DNA from: Bacteroidota bacterium
Lineage (GTDB): Bacteria > Bacteroidota > Bacteroidia > Cytophagales > Cyclobacteriaceae
Reading direction: 5' to 3'
Length of the DNA stretch: 64,000 nt
Assembly: GCA_023417065.1 (NCBI GenBank)
Contig: JAEZGH010000048.1
Span: 93,129-157,128 of the forward strand
This document shows positions 33,129 to 41,051 of this stretch, one piece after another. The translations under genes and the position numbers were made by a program. The notes beneath the pieces were generated by a model, which had not been told where the DNA came from, did no database searches, and worked only from the letters and a program-made list of their open reading frames with translations. Within the stretch, counting starts at the first letter, position 1, and each line of letters starts with the position of its first letter.

Positions 33129-34244
33129 TTAAAGTAAACCTTTGGTGGAAGGAAGCTGATTTCCCTCGCGTTTCACTGCCACGCGGATCGCTTTTGCGAA
33201 AGCCTTGAAGATTGCCTCAATTTTGTGATGTTCGTTAGTGCCTTCAGCTTTGATATTCAGATTACACTTTGATGTATCGGAGAATGATTTGAAGAAGTGA
33301 TAGAACATTTCGGTAGGCATTTCACCAATCTTCTCACGTTTGAATTCAGCGTTCCACACAAGCCAGGGGCGTCCGCCGAAATCCAGGGCTACCTGCGCGA
33401 GGCAATCATCCATGGGCAGAGTATATCCATATCGCTCGATGCCGCGTTTGTCACCGAGTGCTTTCAGGAAAGCTTCGCCAAGAGCGAGTGCGGCATCTTC
33501 AATGGTATGGTGTTCATCGATATGCAAGTCGCCCTTCACGTGTACGTCAAGATCCAACATGCCGTGACGGGCGATCTGATCCAGCATGTGGTCAAAGAAT
33601 CCGAGACCTGTGTTGACGGATGAAACACCTGTTCCGTCAAGATTCAGCCGAATATCAATATCCGTTTCTTTCGTGGTACGCTTTACAGAAGCTATGCGTG
33701 CCGGCTTGGCAAGCAGGTTGTATATGTCTTTCCACGACGTGGTGGTCAAAGCGCAATATGCATCTAACCCGAGCTCGGAGACTTTCGGTGTGAGGGAACC
33801 ATCGTTGATCAAAATTCCTTTTGCCCCGAGGTTTTTCGCGAGCTGAACATCGGTAACACGGTCACCGATTACGTATGAATTTGCCAGATCATATTCCGGT
33901 GAAATGAACTCCGTAAGCATACCCGTACCCGGTTTTCGGTTAGGGCTGTTATCCCTGGCAAACGAACGATCGACGAATATTTTCGAGAAATGGATTCCTT
34001 CGTTTTCAAAAGCACGGAGCATCTTACTCTGGGCGGGCCAGAAAGTTTCTTCAGGAAAGCTTGCTGTTCCAAGACCGTCCTGATTAGTCACGATAACCAG
34101 TTCGAACGACGTCTCAGCGGCGATGCGCCCAAGCCAGGTAAAAACGCCAGGATAGAACTCGAGCTTTTCCAGCGAGTCGATCTGTTCGTCGGGAGGCTCC
34201 ATGATCAGCGTGCCGTCGCGGTCGATGAATAATACTTTTTTCAT
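33129..34244 (-). CDS. hisB: bifunctional histidinol-phosphatase / imidazoleglycerol-phosphate dehydratase
   Basis: 371 residues, the fused form. The HAD phosphatase part (1-165) has FIDRDGTLIMEP, VIVTNQDGLG and 'YVIGDRVTDVQLAKNLGAKG'. The dehydratase part (180-371) has 'GTGVSSVNTGLGFFDHMLDQ', DEHHTIEDAALALG and 'GTNEHHKIEAIFKAFAKAI', the metal-binding HxxxH motifs. It performs two non-consecutive steps of the pathway. The same fusion occurs in enterobacteria and most Bacteroidota. Confidence 0.97.
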   Translation of the reverse strand: MKKVLFIDRDGTLIMEPPDEQIDSLEKLEFYPGVFTWLGRIAAETSFELVIVTNQDGLGTASFPEETFWPAQSKMLRAFENEGIHFSKIFVDRSFARDNSPNRKPGTGMLTEFISPEYDLANSYVIGDRVTDVQLAKNLGAKGILINDGSLTPKVSELGLDAYCALTTTSWKDIYNLLAKPARIASVKRTTKETDIDIRLNLDGTGVSSVNTGLGFFDHMLDQIARHGMLDLDVHVKGDLHIDEHHTIEDAALALGEAFLKALGDKRGIERYGYTLPMDDCLAQVALDFGGRPWLVWNAEFKREKIGEMPTEMFYHFFKSFSDTSKCNLNIKAEGTNEHHKIEAIFKAFAKAIRVAVKREGNQLPSTKGLL

Positions 34245-34251
34245 GTTGATG

Positions 34252-35307
34252 CTATATGCGTTCGAATGACTTCAGGGCGTCAATCAGTTTCTTGTTTTCG
34301 TCGGGTGTTCCAATCGTAATACGAAGGCAGCCTTCACAGAGTGTTACGCGCGACCGGTCTCTCACAATTATTCCATTGTTCATCAGGTATTCGTAAATCG
34401 CCGCAGCGTCAGTCACGCGTACCAGGACGAAGTTCGCATCTGACCGAAATACCTTATTAACCAGGCTAAGTTGTTCCAGCTCTTTGACAAGCTTCTGGCG
34501 CGCTGCGAGAATTTCCGAAACCCATTGGTTCTTCTGGCCCTCATTTGCCAGCGCTTTCAACACAAGTTCCTGGGTCTGGATATTGATATTGTACGGATAC
34601 TTGATCTTATTCAGGATACTGATAATTTCCGTGGAGGCGTACGCCATGCCGCATCTTAACGCAGCAAGGCCCCAGGCTTTCGAGAATGTTTGAAGGACCA
34701 CGAGGTTAGGATATCGTTGCAATTCGGTGATCCACGATGGCGAAGTACAGAAATCTATGTAAGCTTCATCGACAACCACAATCCCGTTGAACGTTTCGAG
34801 AATGCGCGTAATATGGCTTCTGTCGAGAAGTGCTGCCGACGGATTGTTCGGACTGCAAAGGAATATGATCTTGGTATTCGGTGATATTGCGTTCAGGGTA
34901 GCGTCGACATCAAGATCATAATCAGGAGTGAGAAGGACTCTATTGATGGCGACGGCGTTTACATCGGCGCAAACGGCGTACATTCCATACGTCGGTTCTG
35001 TGATGAGAATTTCATCCTGCCTGGGTTCGCAAAACGCGCGAATGAGCAGGTCAATAGCTTCGTCACTTCCGTTGCCGAGAAAGATTTGCTCCGGAGCTAC
35101 ATCTTTTATCGCGGCGAGTTTTTCCTTGATCCTCCATTGTAACGGATCGGGGTATCGGTTGAATGGGGAAGGGAATGGGTTTTCGTTCGCGTCGAGGAAA
35201 ACGTCGGCCTCGCCCTTAAATTCATCTCTTGCGGAGGAATACGGTTTCATCCTGCGGACGTTTTCGCGGACGAGCTCGCTAATATTAAATACGCGGTCTT
35301 TGATCAT
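34252..35307 (-). CDS. hisC: histidinol-phosphate aminotransferase
   Basis: 351 residues, fold type I PLP enzyme. 'FLDANENPFPSPFNRYPDP', LGNGSDEAIDLLIRAF, 'LCSPNNPSAALL', VVDEAYIDF and the PLP lysine in LQTFSKAWGLAALRCG are all in place, and the C-terminal 'LRITIGTPDENKKLIDAL' carries the substrate-binding Arg. Converts imidazole-acetol phosphate and glutamate to histidinol phosphate. Four bases follow the hisD stop. Confidence 0.97.
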   Translation of the reverse strand: MIKDRVFNISELVRENVRRMKPYSSARDEFKGEADVFLDANENPFPSPFNRYPDPLQWRIKEKLAAIKDVAPEQIFLGNGSDEAIDLLIRAFCEPRQDEILITEPTYGMYAVCADVNAVAINRVLLTPDYDLDVDATLNAISPNTKIIFLCSPNNPSAALLDRSHITRILETFNGIVVVDEAYIDFCTSPSWITELQRYPNLVVLQTFSKAWGLAALRCGMAYASTEIISILNKIKYPYNINIQTQELVLKALANEGQKNQWVSEILAARQKLVKELEQLSLVNKVFRSDANFVLVRVTDAAAIYEYLMNNGIIVRDRSRVTLCEGCLRITIGTPDENKKLIDALKSFERI

Positions 35308-35310
35308 ACC

Positions 35311-36597
35311 TTAAGATTTAATTGTTGCCAGACGAACCGACACCGCCTGCTTGTGCGCCACCAGCTCCTCCGCTTCGGCCATTTGTTCAACAATGGGGCC
35401 CAACACATTCAATCCTTGCGGTGTGATTTGCTGGAACGTTATGTACTTCATGAAGCTTTCCAGCGAGACACCGGCGTAGGCTTTTGCATATCCATTGGTC
35501 GGCAGTGTGTGATTTGTTCCCGATGCGTAATCACCGATAGCCTCAGGTGAATAGTTTCCCAGAAACACAGAGCCGGCATTGATAATCTTTTCCGAAATAT
35601 CTTCAAAGTCGCGTGTATTGATGATCAGGTGTTCAGGAGCGTATTCATTCACGAATGTGATGGCATCCTCCTGACGGGTGAACATCACGGCACGGCTATG
35701 CGTAAGGGCCTTTCGCGCGATTGCCTTTCTGGGAAGAAGTTCAATCTGACGTTCAATCTCACTGTTCACGGCATCTATAATGGACTTGTCGGTCACAACG
35801 AGAATAACCTGGCTGTCTTCGCCGTGCTCTGCCTGCGACAGCAAATCCGCCGCGATAAATGCAGGATCCGCCGAGTCATCGGCCATTACGAGTACTTCGG
35901 ATGGTCCGGCGGGCATATCGATCGCTACCCCTTCTTCCAGTACAAGTTGTTTTGCCTTTGTCACGTATTGGTTACCCGGGCCGAATATCTTGTACACCTG
36001 CGGGATGGTCTGCGTTCCGTAAGCCATTGCAGCTATTGCCTGCGCACCACCTATTTTGAATATACGCGTAACGCCAACGTGCGAAGCTGCATAAAGGATT
36101 GCAGGATGGATGTTCCCGGTTTTATCGGGGGGAGAACAAAGGATAATCTCTCTACATCCGGCAAGTCGCGCAGGAATGCCCAGCATAAGTACGGTAGAAA
36201 ACAAAGGTGCCGTTCCTCCGGGGATGTAAATGCCGACCTTGTCGATAGCAACACCCTTGCGCCAGCACTTCACTCCCGGCATCGTCTCCACCGTCAGTAC
36301 TTCTCTCCGTTGTGCGGCATGGAAAGTTTCGACGTTCTTGGATGCCTGAGTAATGGCATTTTTCAGTTCCGTTGAAAGCGAGGTCTCAGCTGTTTTGATT
36401 TCCTCTGGTGTTACCTCCAGGGATGAGAGAGCAACTTTGTCGAACTGAAGTGTAATTTCGCGAAGGGCATCGTCACCGGAGTGTTTGACTCTGTTCATGA
36501 TATTCTTCACCGAACTCTCGAGGAATGCAAGTTCGAGCTGGGGGCGTTCGCAGATGGCCTTCCATTCCGTTGGGGTAGGATCAATATATACTTTCAT
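35311..36597 (-). CDS. hisD: histidinol dehydrogenase
   Basis: 428 residues, full length. 'YIPGGTAPLFSTVLMLGIPA', 'IFGPGNQYVTKAKQLV', DMPAGPSEVLVMAD and 'LLSQAEHGEDSQVILV' include the zinc and active-site residues; 'NEYAPEHLIINT' and 'YASGTNHTLPTNGYAKAYAG' complete the signature. It catalyses the last two oxidations from histidinol to histidine with NAD. Starts 25 bp after hisG. Confidence 0.97.
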   Translation of the reverse strand: MKVYIDPTPTEWKAICERPQLELAFLESSVKNIMNRVKHSGDDALREITLQFDKVALSSLEVTPEEIKTAETSLSTELKNAITQASKNVETFHAAQRREVLTVETMPGVKCWRKGVAIDKVGIYIPGGTAPLFSTVLMLGIPARLAGCREIILCSPPDKTGNIHPAILYAASHVGVTRIFKIGGAQAIAAMAYGTQTIPQVYKIFGPGNQYVTKAKQLVLEEGVAIDMPAGPSEVLVMADDSADPAFIAADLLSQAEHGEDSQVILVVTDKSIIDAVNSEIERQIELLPRKAIARKALTHSRAVMFTRQEDAITFVNEYAPEHLIINTRDFEDISEKIINAGSVFLGNYSPEAIGDYASGTNHTLPTNGYAKAYAGVSLESFMKYITFQQITPQGLNVLGPIVEQMAEAEELVAHKQAVSVRLATIKS

Positions 36598-36622
36598 ATT
36601 CGCGGCTGTGGTGAGCTAGGTA

Positions 36623-37483
36623 TCAAACAATCATTTTTTCAATAGGCACTACCAGAATCCCCTCGGCGCCAAACGATTTGAGAAGGTCGATCTTCTCCCA
36701 GAAATCGTTCTCATCTACGACCGAGTGCAGCGAGCTCCAGCCTTCCCGCGCAAGCGGCACGATTGTCGGGCTTCGCATTCCGGGAATGACTGAGGTGATT
36801 TTGTCAATCGCTTCATTCGGACAGTTCAATAAAATGTATTTGTTGTTTTTTGCTTTCTTAACGGCTTCTATACGAAACAGTAAACGTTCCAGTATTGCCT
36901 GTTTCTCGTCATCGAGTTCCGGATTGGCGATAATGACGGCCTCTGAGTGAACTACGGTTTCTACCTCTTTCAGTCCATTGCTCAGCAGTGTGCTGCCTGT
37001 ACTAACGATATCGCAGATCGCATCAGCCAGACCGATGCCTGGAGCGATTTCTACGGAGCCACTGATTTCGTGAATACCGGCTTCAATGTTGTGGCGTTTC
37101 AGGAATTCGCGAACGATGACCGGGTAGGAGGTAGCAATGTTTTTTCCCTTCAGCCATTGAACGCCTGTGTATTCCTCGGTTCGTGGTACCGCTATACAAA
37201 GACGACACTTTGCGAAATCAAGGCGTTTAACAATGGTATTGTTGCGTTGTTTTTCGAGGAAGATATTCTCGCCAACAATGCCGACGTCAGCGACTTTGTC
37301 TTCAACATATTGAGGAATGTCATCATCGCGAAGGAATAGAACCTCTACGGGGAAATTCCGTGCCTGGGTTTTGAGTTGGTCGCGGCCGTTGGAGAAAGAA
37401 AGACCGGTTTCTTTCAGGAGTGCCAGTGATCCTTCCTGGAGTCGGCCTGACTTCTGGATCGCGATACGTAAGAACGTTTTCAT
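36623..37483 (-). CDS. hisG: ATP phosphoribosyltransferase, long form
   Basis: 286 residues, so the long form with a C-terminal histidine-binding regulatory domain; no hisZ is needed. 'LRIAIQKSGRLQEGSLALLK', 'DVGIVGENIFLE', 'ATSYPVIVREFLKRHNI', the PRPP loop DIVSTGSTLLSNGL, and the ACT-like end 'SPTIVPLAREGWSSLHSVVD' are seen. First enzyme of the pathway and feedback-inhibited. It is the first structural gene after the his attenuator. Confidence 0.97.
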   Translation of the reverse strand: MKTFLRIAIQKSGRLQEGSLALLKETGLSFSNGRDQLKTQARNFPVEVLFLRDDDIPQYVEDKVADVGIVGENIFLEKQRNNTIVKRLDFAKCRLCIAVPRTEEYTGVQWLKGKNIATSYPVIVREFLKRHNIEAGIHEISGSVEIAPGIGLADAICDIVSTGSTLLSNGLKEVETVVHSEAVIIANPELDDEKQAILERLLFRIEAVKKAKNNKYILLNCPNEAIDKITSVIPGMRSPTIVPLAREGWSSLHSVVDENDFWEKIDLLKSFGAEGILVVPIEKMIV

Positions 37484-37512
37484 GCGTTGTAGTTAATCAT
37501 TTAGTGCCAGTG

Positions 37513-37532
37513 CCTGCCTGTCGTTAGGCAGG
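37513..37532. repeat. CCTGCCT...AGGCAGG inverted repeat in the hisG leader
   Basis: Seven-bp perfect arms (37513-37519, 37526-37532) around a 6-nt loop between the attenuator terminator and hisG. The GGCAGG-type palindrome resembles REP-like intergenic elements in other Bacteroidota; it would form a hairpin 30-50 nt before the hisG ATG. No second copy was found in this window. Confidence 0.45.
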
Positions 37533-37548
37533 AAGGGTACCGGCAAAC

Positions 37549-37577
37549 AAAAAAGGCTCGTCACAAGTGACAAGCCT
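37549..37577 (-). terminator. his operon attenuator: terminator hairpin
   Basis: On the minus strand AGGCTTGTCAC (37577-37567) pairs with GTGACGAGCCT (37564-37554) as an 11-bp stem with one T-G pair and a 2-nt loop, followed by a six-T run ending at 37549. Its 5' arm can instead pair with GTGACA...CTTT (37620-37608) to form an antiterminator, and that segment in turn with AGCG..TCACC (37658-37648), which overlaps the leader His codons. Confidence 0.88.
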
Positions 37578-37600
37578 TTCGAATTTCTCTCATGATGAAA

Positions 37601-37678
37601 TCATACCAAAGCGGTGTCACCTGTCATAACCACGTTATGATGATGATGGTGAGTCGCTGTGTATAAATTTCTATTCAT
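37601..37678 (-). CDS. hisL: histidine operon leader peptide
   Basis: A 25-codon frame from ATG at 37678 to TGA at 37601. The peptide reads MNRNLYTAT, then five consecutive histidines (codons CAC CAT CAT CAT CAT at 37651-37637), then NVVMTGDTALV. Just downstream is a set of three mutually exclusive stems ending in a Rho-independent terminator, and then hisG. When charged His-tRNA is scarce, a ribosome stalled on the His run would cover segment 1 and let segments 2 and 3 pair, so the terminator would not form. The logic matches the enterobacterial his leader; the sequence itself is not similar. Confidence 0.9.
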   Translation of the reverse strand: MNRNLYTATHHHHHNVVMTGDTALV

Positions 37679-37709
37679 TGTTCAAATGTGCTGCTAAGAA
37701 ATTAAATAC

Positions 37710-37725
37710 TTTTGAGAACTCAAAA
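37710..37725. promoter_or_regulatory. 16-bp palindrome upstream of the his leader peptide
   Basis: TTTTGAGAACTCAAAA is a perfect palindrome 32-47 bp before the leader ATG, where the his promoter should lie. It could be an operator for a DNA-binding regulator acting on top of attenuation. No clear TAnnTTTG box is present (TAATTTCT is closest). Confidence 0.45.
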
Positions 37726-37844
37726 TTTTATTTTTGGCAATCAGCGCGCTGGCAGCCTTTCGACGGACTGAAAACGGTTGAATTAACCGGCGTCCGGGTG
37801 CAGCAAAGCTGATTTCACATCGATTATATGTACTTTACCGGATT

Positions 37845-38873
37845 ATGAAGTTTTTTTGGATAAGCCTATCATGTGCCTTGATGGTGTTACTGCTGATGTC
37901 GCGCTGTACCGACAGTAAGGAAACCCGTATGCAGCGTCATCTTGTACAAGGCAATGAGAAGATTCGGGAGCAGGAGTATGAACAGGCTGAGCGATTTTTC
38001 AACGAAGCGCTTCGTCTTGATTCGTGCTTCGTGGACGCGCTGAATAACCTGGGAACCGTCTACCACCGCAGGAGAAATCCGCAGCGCGCGGTAAGTTACT
38101 ATTCGAAGGCGCTGCAATGCTCGCCAACGTTTCTGCCCGCATTGCTGAACCGTGCCAACGTGTATTATGAGTCCGGAGATTACGATGAAGCGTTAGCCGA
38201 TCTCCAGGAGGTGGAACGTTTTAAACCCGATACTCTGGTACTATGGGAACTGCGAGCATTGATACAATGGAAGCGTGGCGAATATGCGGCTGCACGGAGT
38301 AGCTTCCGCCGAACGGGAAACCAGGATACCGATCACGAGCTAATGATCAATCTTGGAACCCTCTTCGCAGCAGAAAAGGCCCTGGACTCTGGCCGCTATT
38401 TTTTGCACAAGGTGCTGAATGAAGATCCCAAAAATCACCTGGCCATGAATGCGCTGGCGATGCTTGAAGCAGATGCCGGTGATTATGACAAGTCACGCAC
38501 GTTACTTGAGTCAGCTTTGGCGCTGGCACCTGGTGATCCCTATTATCAGAATAACCGCGCATACCTCCATCTTCTTGAAGATGAAGATGAGAAAGCGCTT
38601 CCGCTGATAAATGAGAGCATCACACAGGATCCTTTTAACGGCTGGGCATATCGGAACAAAGGATATTATTTTCTGAAGCAGGGCGATGCGCCGGAAGCGA
38701 TTCGCTTGTTTGAACGAGCGCTGAAAGCAGATTCCCGCATTGACAAACTCCACCTCTGGATGGCTGAAGCCCTATTTCTTCAGGGTGATCGCGTGAAAGC
38801 GTGTGAATACCTAACGGAGGCGGCACAGCGCAACCAGCTATCGGAGGAGCAACGCCGCAGGTGGTGTCCGTAA
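37845..38873 (+). CDS. TPR-repeat lipoprotein
   Basis: 342 residues. Lipoprotein signal with lipobox LLMSRC (Cys21). The body is about eight tetratricopeptide repeats (for example 'EQEYEQAERFFNEALRLDSC', 'AVSYYSKALQCSPTFLPALL', 'SGDYDEALADLQEVERFKPD', 'QGDAPEAIRLFERALKADSR'). TPR arrays hold protein partners; which ones is unknown. It is 10 bp upstream of the Nudix gene and probably co-transcribed with it. Confidence 0.88.
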   Translation: MKFFWISLSCALMVLLLMSRCTDSKETRMQRHLVQGNEKIREQEYEQAERFFNEALRLDSCFVDALNNLGTVYHRRRNPQRAVSYYSKALQCSPTFLPALLNRANVYYESGDYDEALADLQEVERFKPDTLVLWELRALIQWKRGEYAAARSSFRRTGNQDTDHELMINLGTLFAAEKALDSGRYFLHKVLNEDPKNHLAMNALAMLEADAGDYDKSRTLLESALALAPGDPYYQNNRAYLHLLEDEDEKALPLINESITQDPFNGWAYRNKGYYFLKQGDAPEAIRLFERALKADSRIDKLHLWMAEALFLQGDRVKACEYLTEAAQRNQLSEEQRRRWCP

Positions 38874-38883
38874 ATAACGTGTT

Positions 38884-39513
38884 ATGTACTCCCAACTCAT
38901 AGAAAAGCTCAGCGAAAGACTAACGATGGCATTGCCTTCGGCGCTGGCGCATGATGCTATGCGAGCTATTCCGGTTGGAGATGTTACACCTTCTTTCAGG
39001 CATAGTCTTCCACCCAAGCCAGGAAGCGTACTGATCTTACTTTATGAAGACATGGGAAGGATAAAATTCCCATTAATCAGACGTCAGGAATACGTTGGTG
39101 CGCATAGTGGTCAGATAAGCTTACCCGGAGGAAAAGCTGATCCGGGAGAAAATGCTATCGACACCGCACTGCGGGAAGCACAGGAGGAAATTGGTGTAGA
39201 TCCGGGCACGGTCAATGTTATCGGTCGTCTCACAGAATTCAACGTTGTAGTGAGCAATATTCTGGTTACTCCGGTCGTGGCTTCTGTAGCAACAACACCT
39301 GTGTTTACGCCCGATCAATATGAAGTTCATTCTATTGTATACGCTGATCTCGAAGACCTGATCCGTGACGATGCCATTCAAACGGAAGAAATCATCGCCG
39401 CGGGACGATACCGATTACAGGCGCCACACTTTAAAGTACAGGGCCACATAGTCTGGGGAGCTACCGCCATGATGCTTAACGAACTGCGCGTGGTGGTAAA
39501 GGAAATTCTGTAA
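38884..39513 (+). CDS. Nudix hydrolase, CoA pyrophosphatase type
   Basis: 209 residues. The Nudix box GGKADPGENAIDTALREAQE followed by EIG is intact, and just before it the sequence 'PLIRRQEYVGAHSGQISLPG' is the UPF0035/NudL motif that marks coenzyme A diphosphatases (E. coli NudL, yeast Pcd1). Such enzymes cut CoA and CoA esters to 4'-phosphopantetheine and 3',5'-ADP. Substrate assignment follows from this motif. Confidence 0.9.
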   Translation: MYSQLIEKLSERLTMALPSALAHDAMRAIPVGDVTPSFRHSLPPKPGSVLILLYEDMGRIKFPLIRRQEYVGAHSGQISLPGGKADPGENAIDTALREAQEEIGVDPGTVNVIGRLTEFNVVVSNILVTPVVASVATTPVFTPDQYEVHSIVYADLEDLIRDDAIQTEEIIAAGRYRLQAPHFKVQGHIVWGATAMMLNELRVVVKEIL

Positions 39514-39533
39514 CGAAGGCTGTAATAGCGTTG

Positions 39534-40907
39534 TTAGTCGAGCTGTTCGAGCTGTACAATGACGCCCCTCGTGGCAAGTTCGTCAGCCAGGGCCATCACG
39601 TCCTCTTTGTTTTCCCAGGTGTTTTCAGTCAGTCCCACGAGCTCAAGGTTCGCCAACTTCCGAATTACAGCGGGAGCGCGGTAGATCCGATTGTGCGAAA
39701 TGTCGAGATTCTTCAGGTTTTTCAGCTCCGCGATCCACTCCGGTACATCAACGAGATTATTTGCGTTCATCCGCAACACTTCAAGGTCATTGAGCTTCTT
39801 TAATGATTCCGGGAGGTAGCTTAACCGGTTGTGGTGAACGTAGAGTTCCTTGAGGTTCTTCAGTTCGCCCACTTTTTCAGAAATCTTGTAGATGCGGTTT
39901 GAGGACAAGTACAGGATCTCAAGGTTCTGAAGATTGACAATGTCGTCGTCGATTACCTCAAGTTGGTTGTAATACAAGTCGAGAAACTTCAGCTGTTTCA
40001 TCCCATAGACGACTGACGGGATTGCTGTGAGGTTGTTCTGATACAGGCCGAGTTCCTCAAGATCACTCAGTTGCGCGAGTTCAGGGCTGATTTTGTTAAT
40101 CCGATTGTAGTTGAGGATGAGTTTCTTCAGACGCGGAAACTGACTGATGGAAGCGGGGATTTCTTCAATACTGTTTCGTTGCAGAAGCAAGTGTTCGAGC
40201 GAAGCATTTGGATGGATTTTTTTATCCTTCAAGGTCAGCTGGTTCTCGGCAAGGACAAGCTGTTTGAGAAGGTTGTTCTTATGCACTGAAGGGAAAGAAG
40301 TGAGGCCGTTTCGTTTAAGGTCCAGCGTGTCAAGTCTGGTAAACCTGTGAAAGCTTCGTGGAAGTACGTCGGGCGTATCACCCCGGAAAAGCACGTGGTG
40401 TATGGTGGTGTTTCGCGCAATGCGCAGCGGTCGCTTTGACTTGTGCGTGTAAACGGCAAGACGCTCGAGCTTCTTCAGCCGGTTCAGTTTCCGGGGGATT
40501 TTTCGGAACGCGCCGTCGATTATCTCCAGGCTTTGCAGTTCAGTGCAATGGTAGATTTCGCGCGGAAGCTTTTTCTCTTTCCATTCTGAGATGCTGAGCT
40601 TTTTTACATCAGCGGGTTTAACTTTCCCATCGAGAAGATCGGTCAGTGGCGTATATGAGCCATCAGGCTGATAGCGATACCTGACACCAATTACCGCGAC
40701 ATTGCGGAGTTTGAGAAGGCGTTCTCTGAGACTGTCGATAGAGCGAGGGTCGCCGCCGCCTCCGGGTGCCATAAGTTCCGACAGGCGCTCCTGAAGCTGA
40801 CTGTACATAGCAGAATCTGACGCACTGCGGTAAATAGGTTGTTGAATCTGAGCGTATACTGCCAACGGGAAGATTAAGAAAAAAAGCGATGTCGAAAGGA
40901 GACGCAT
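39534..40907 (-). CDS. exported leucine-rich-repeat protein
   Basis: 457 residues with a signal peptide (residues 1-19, FFLIFPLAVYAQ). After about 130 residues come some thirteen 22-24-residue leucine-rich repeats with the pattern LxxLxxLxLxxNxLxxIP ('LKKLILNYNRINKISPEL', 'LKELYVHHNRLSYLPESL', 'LKNLDISHNRIYRAPAVI'). They make a curved binding surface outside the cytoplasm; ligand unknown. No T9SS C-terminal domain is visible. Divergent from gyrB. Confidence 0.9.
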   Translation of the reverse strand: MRLLSTSLFFLIFPLAVYAQIQQPIYRSASDSAMYSQLQERLSELMAPGGGGDPRSIDSLRERLLKLRNVAVIGVRYRYQPDGSYTPLTDLLDGKVKPADVKKLSISEWKEKKLPREIYHCTELQSLEIIDGAFRKIPRKLNRLKKLERLAVYTHKSKRPLRIARNTTIHHVLFRGDTPDVLPRSFHRFTRLDTLDLKRNGLTSFPSVHKNNLLKQLVLAENQLTLKDKKIHPNASLEHLLLQRNSIEEIPASISQFPRLKKLILNYNRINKISPELAQLSDLEELGLYQNNLTAIPSVVYGMKQLKFLDLYYNQLEVIDDDIVNLQNLEILYLSSNRIYKISEKVGELKNLKELYVHHNRLSYLPESLKKLNDLEVLRMNANNLVDVPEWIAELKNLKNLDISHNRIYRAPAVIRKLANLELVGLTENTWENKEDVMALADELATRGVIVQLEQLD

Positions 40908-41025
40908 ATTACTACAACTAAATCTTTAGGTGAAGGTAGAAGAAATGTTTTTCCCCGCCTAATTTCAGGGGGATTTTCTTTCGGAATTATTGTGTTTAAA
41001 AGAAAGAATGTATGCCCAAAAAGAC

Positions 41026-41033
41026 TATTTTTG
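41026..41033 (+). promoter_or_regulatory. candidate gyrB promoter -7 box (TATTTTTG)
   Basis: Exact TAnnTTTG on the plus strand 19-26 bp before the gyrB ATG at 41052, so the leader would be about 12 nt. No TTTG at 19-21 nt upstream. It also argues against the longer GTG start at 40992. Confidence 0.4.
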
Positions 41034-41051
41034 GCGGTTCTAATAAGAGTC

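Noticed and set aside
35629..36375. 248-residue plus-strand frame
   Set aside because: Antisense shadow of hisD, which is fully supported by active-site motifs.
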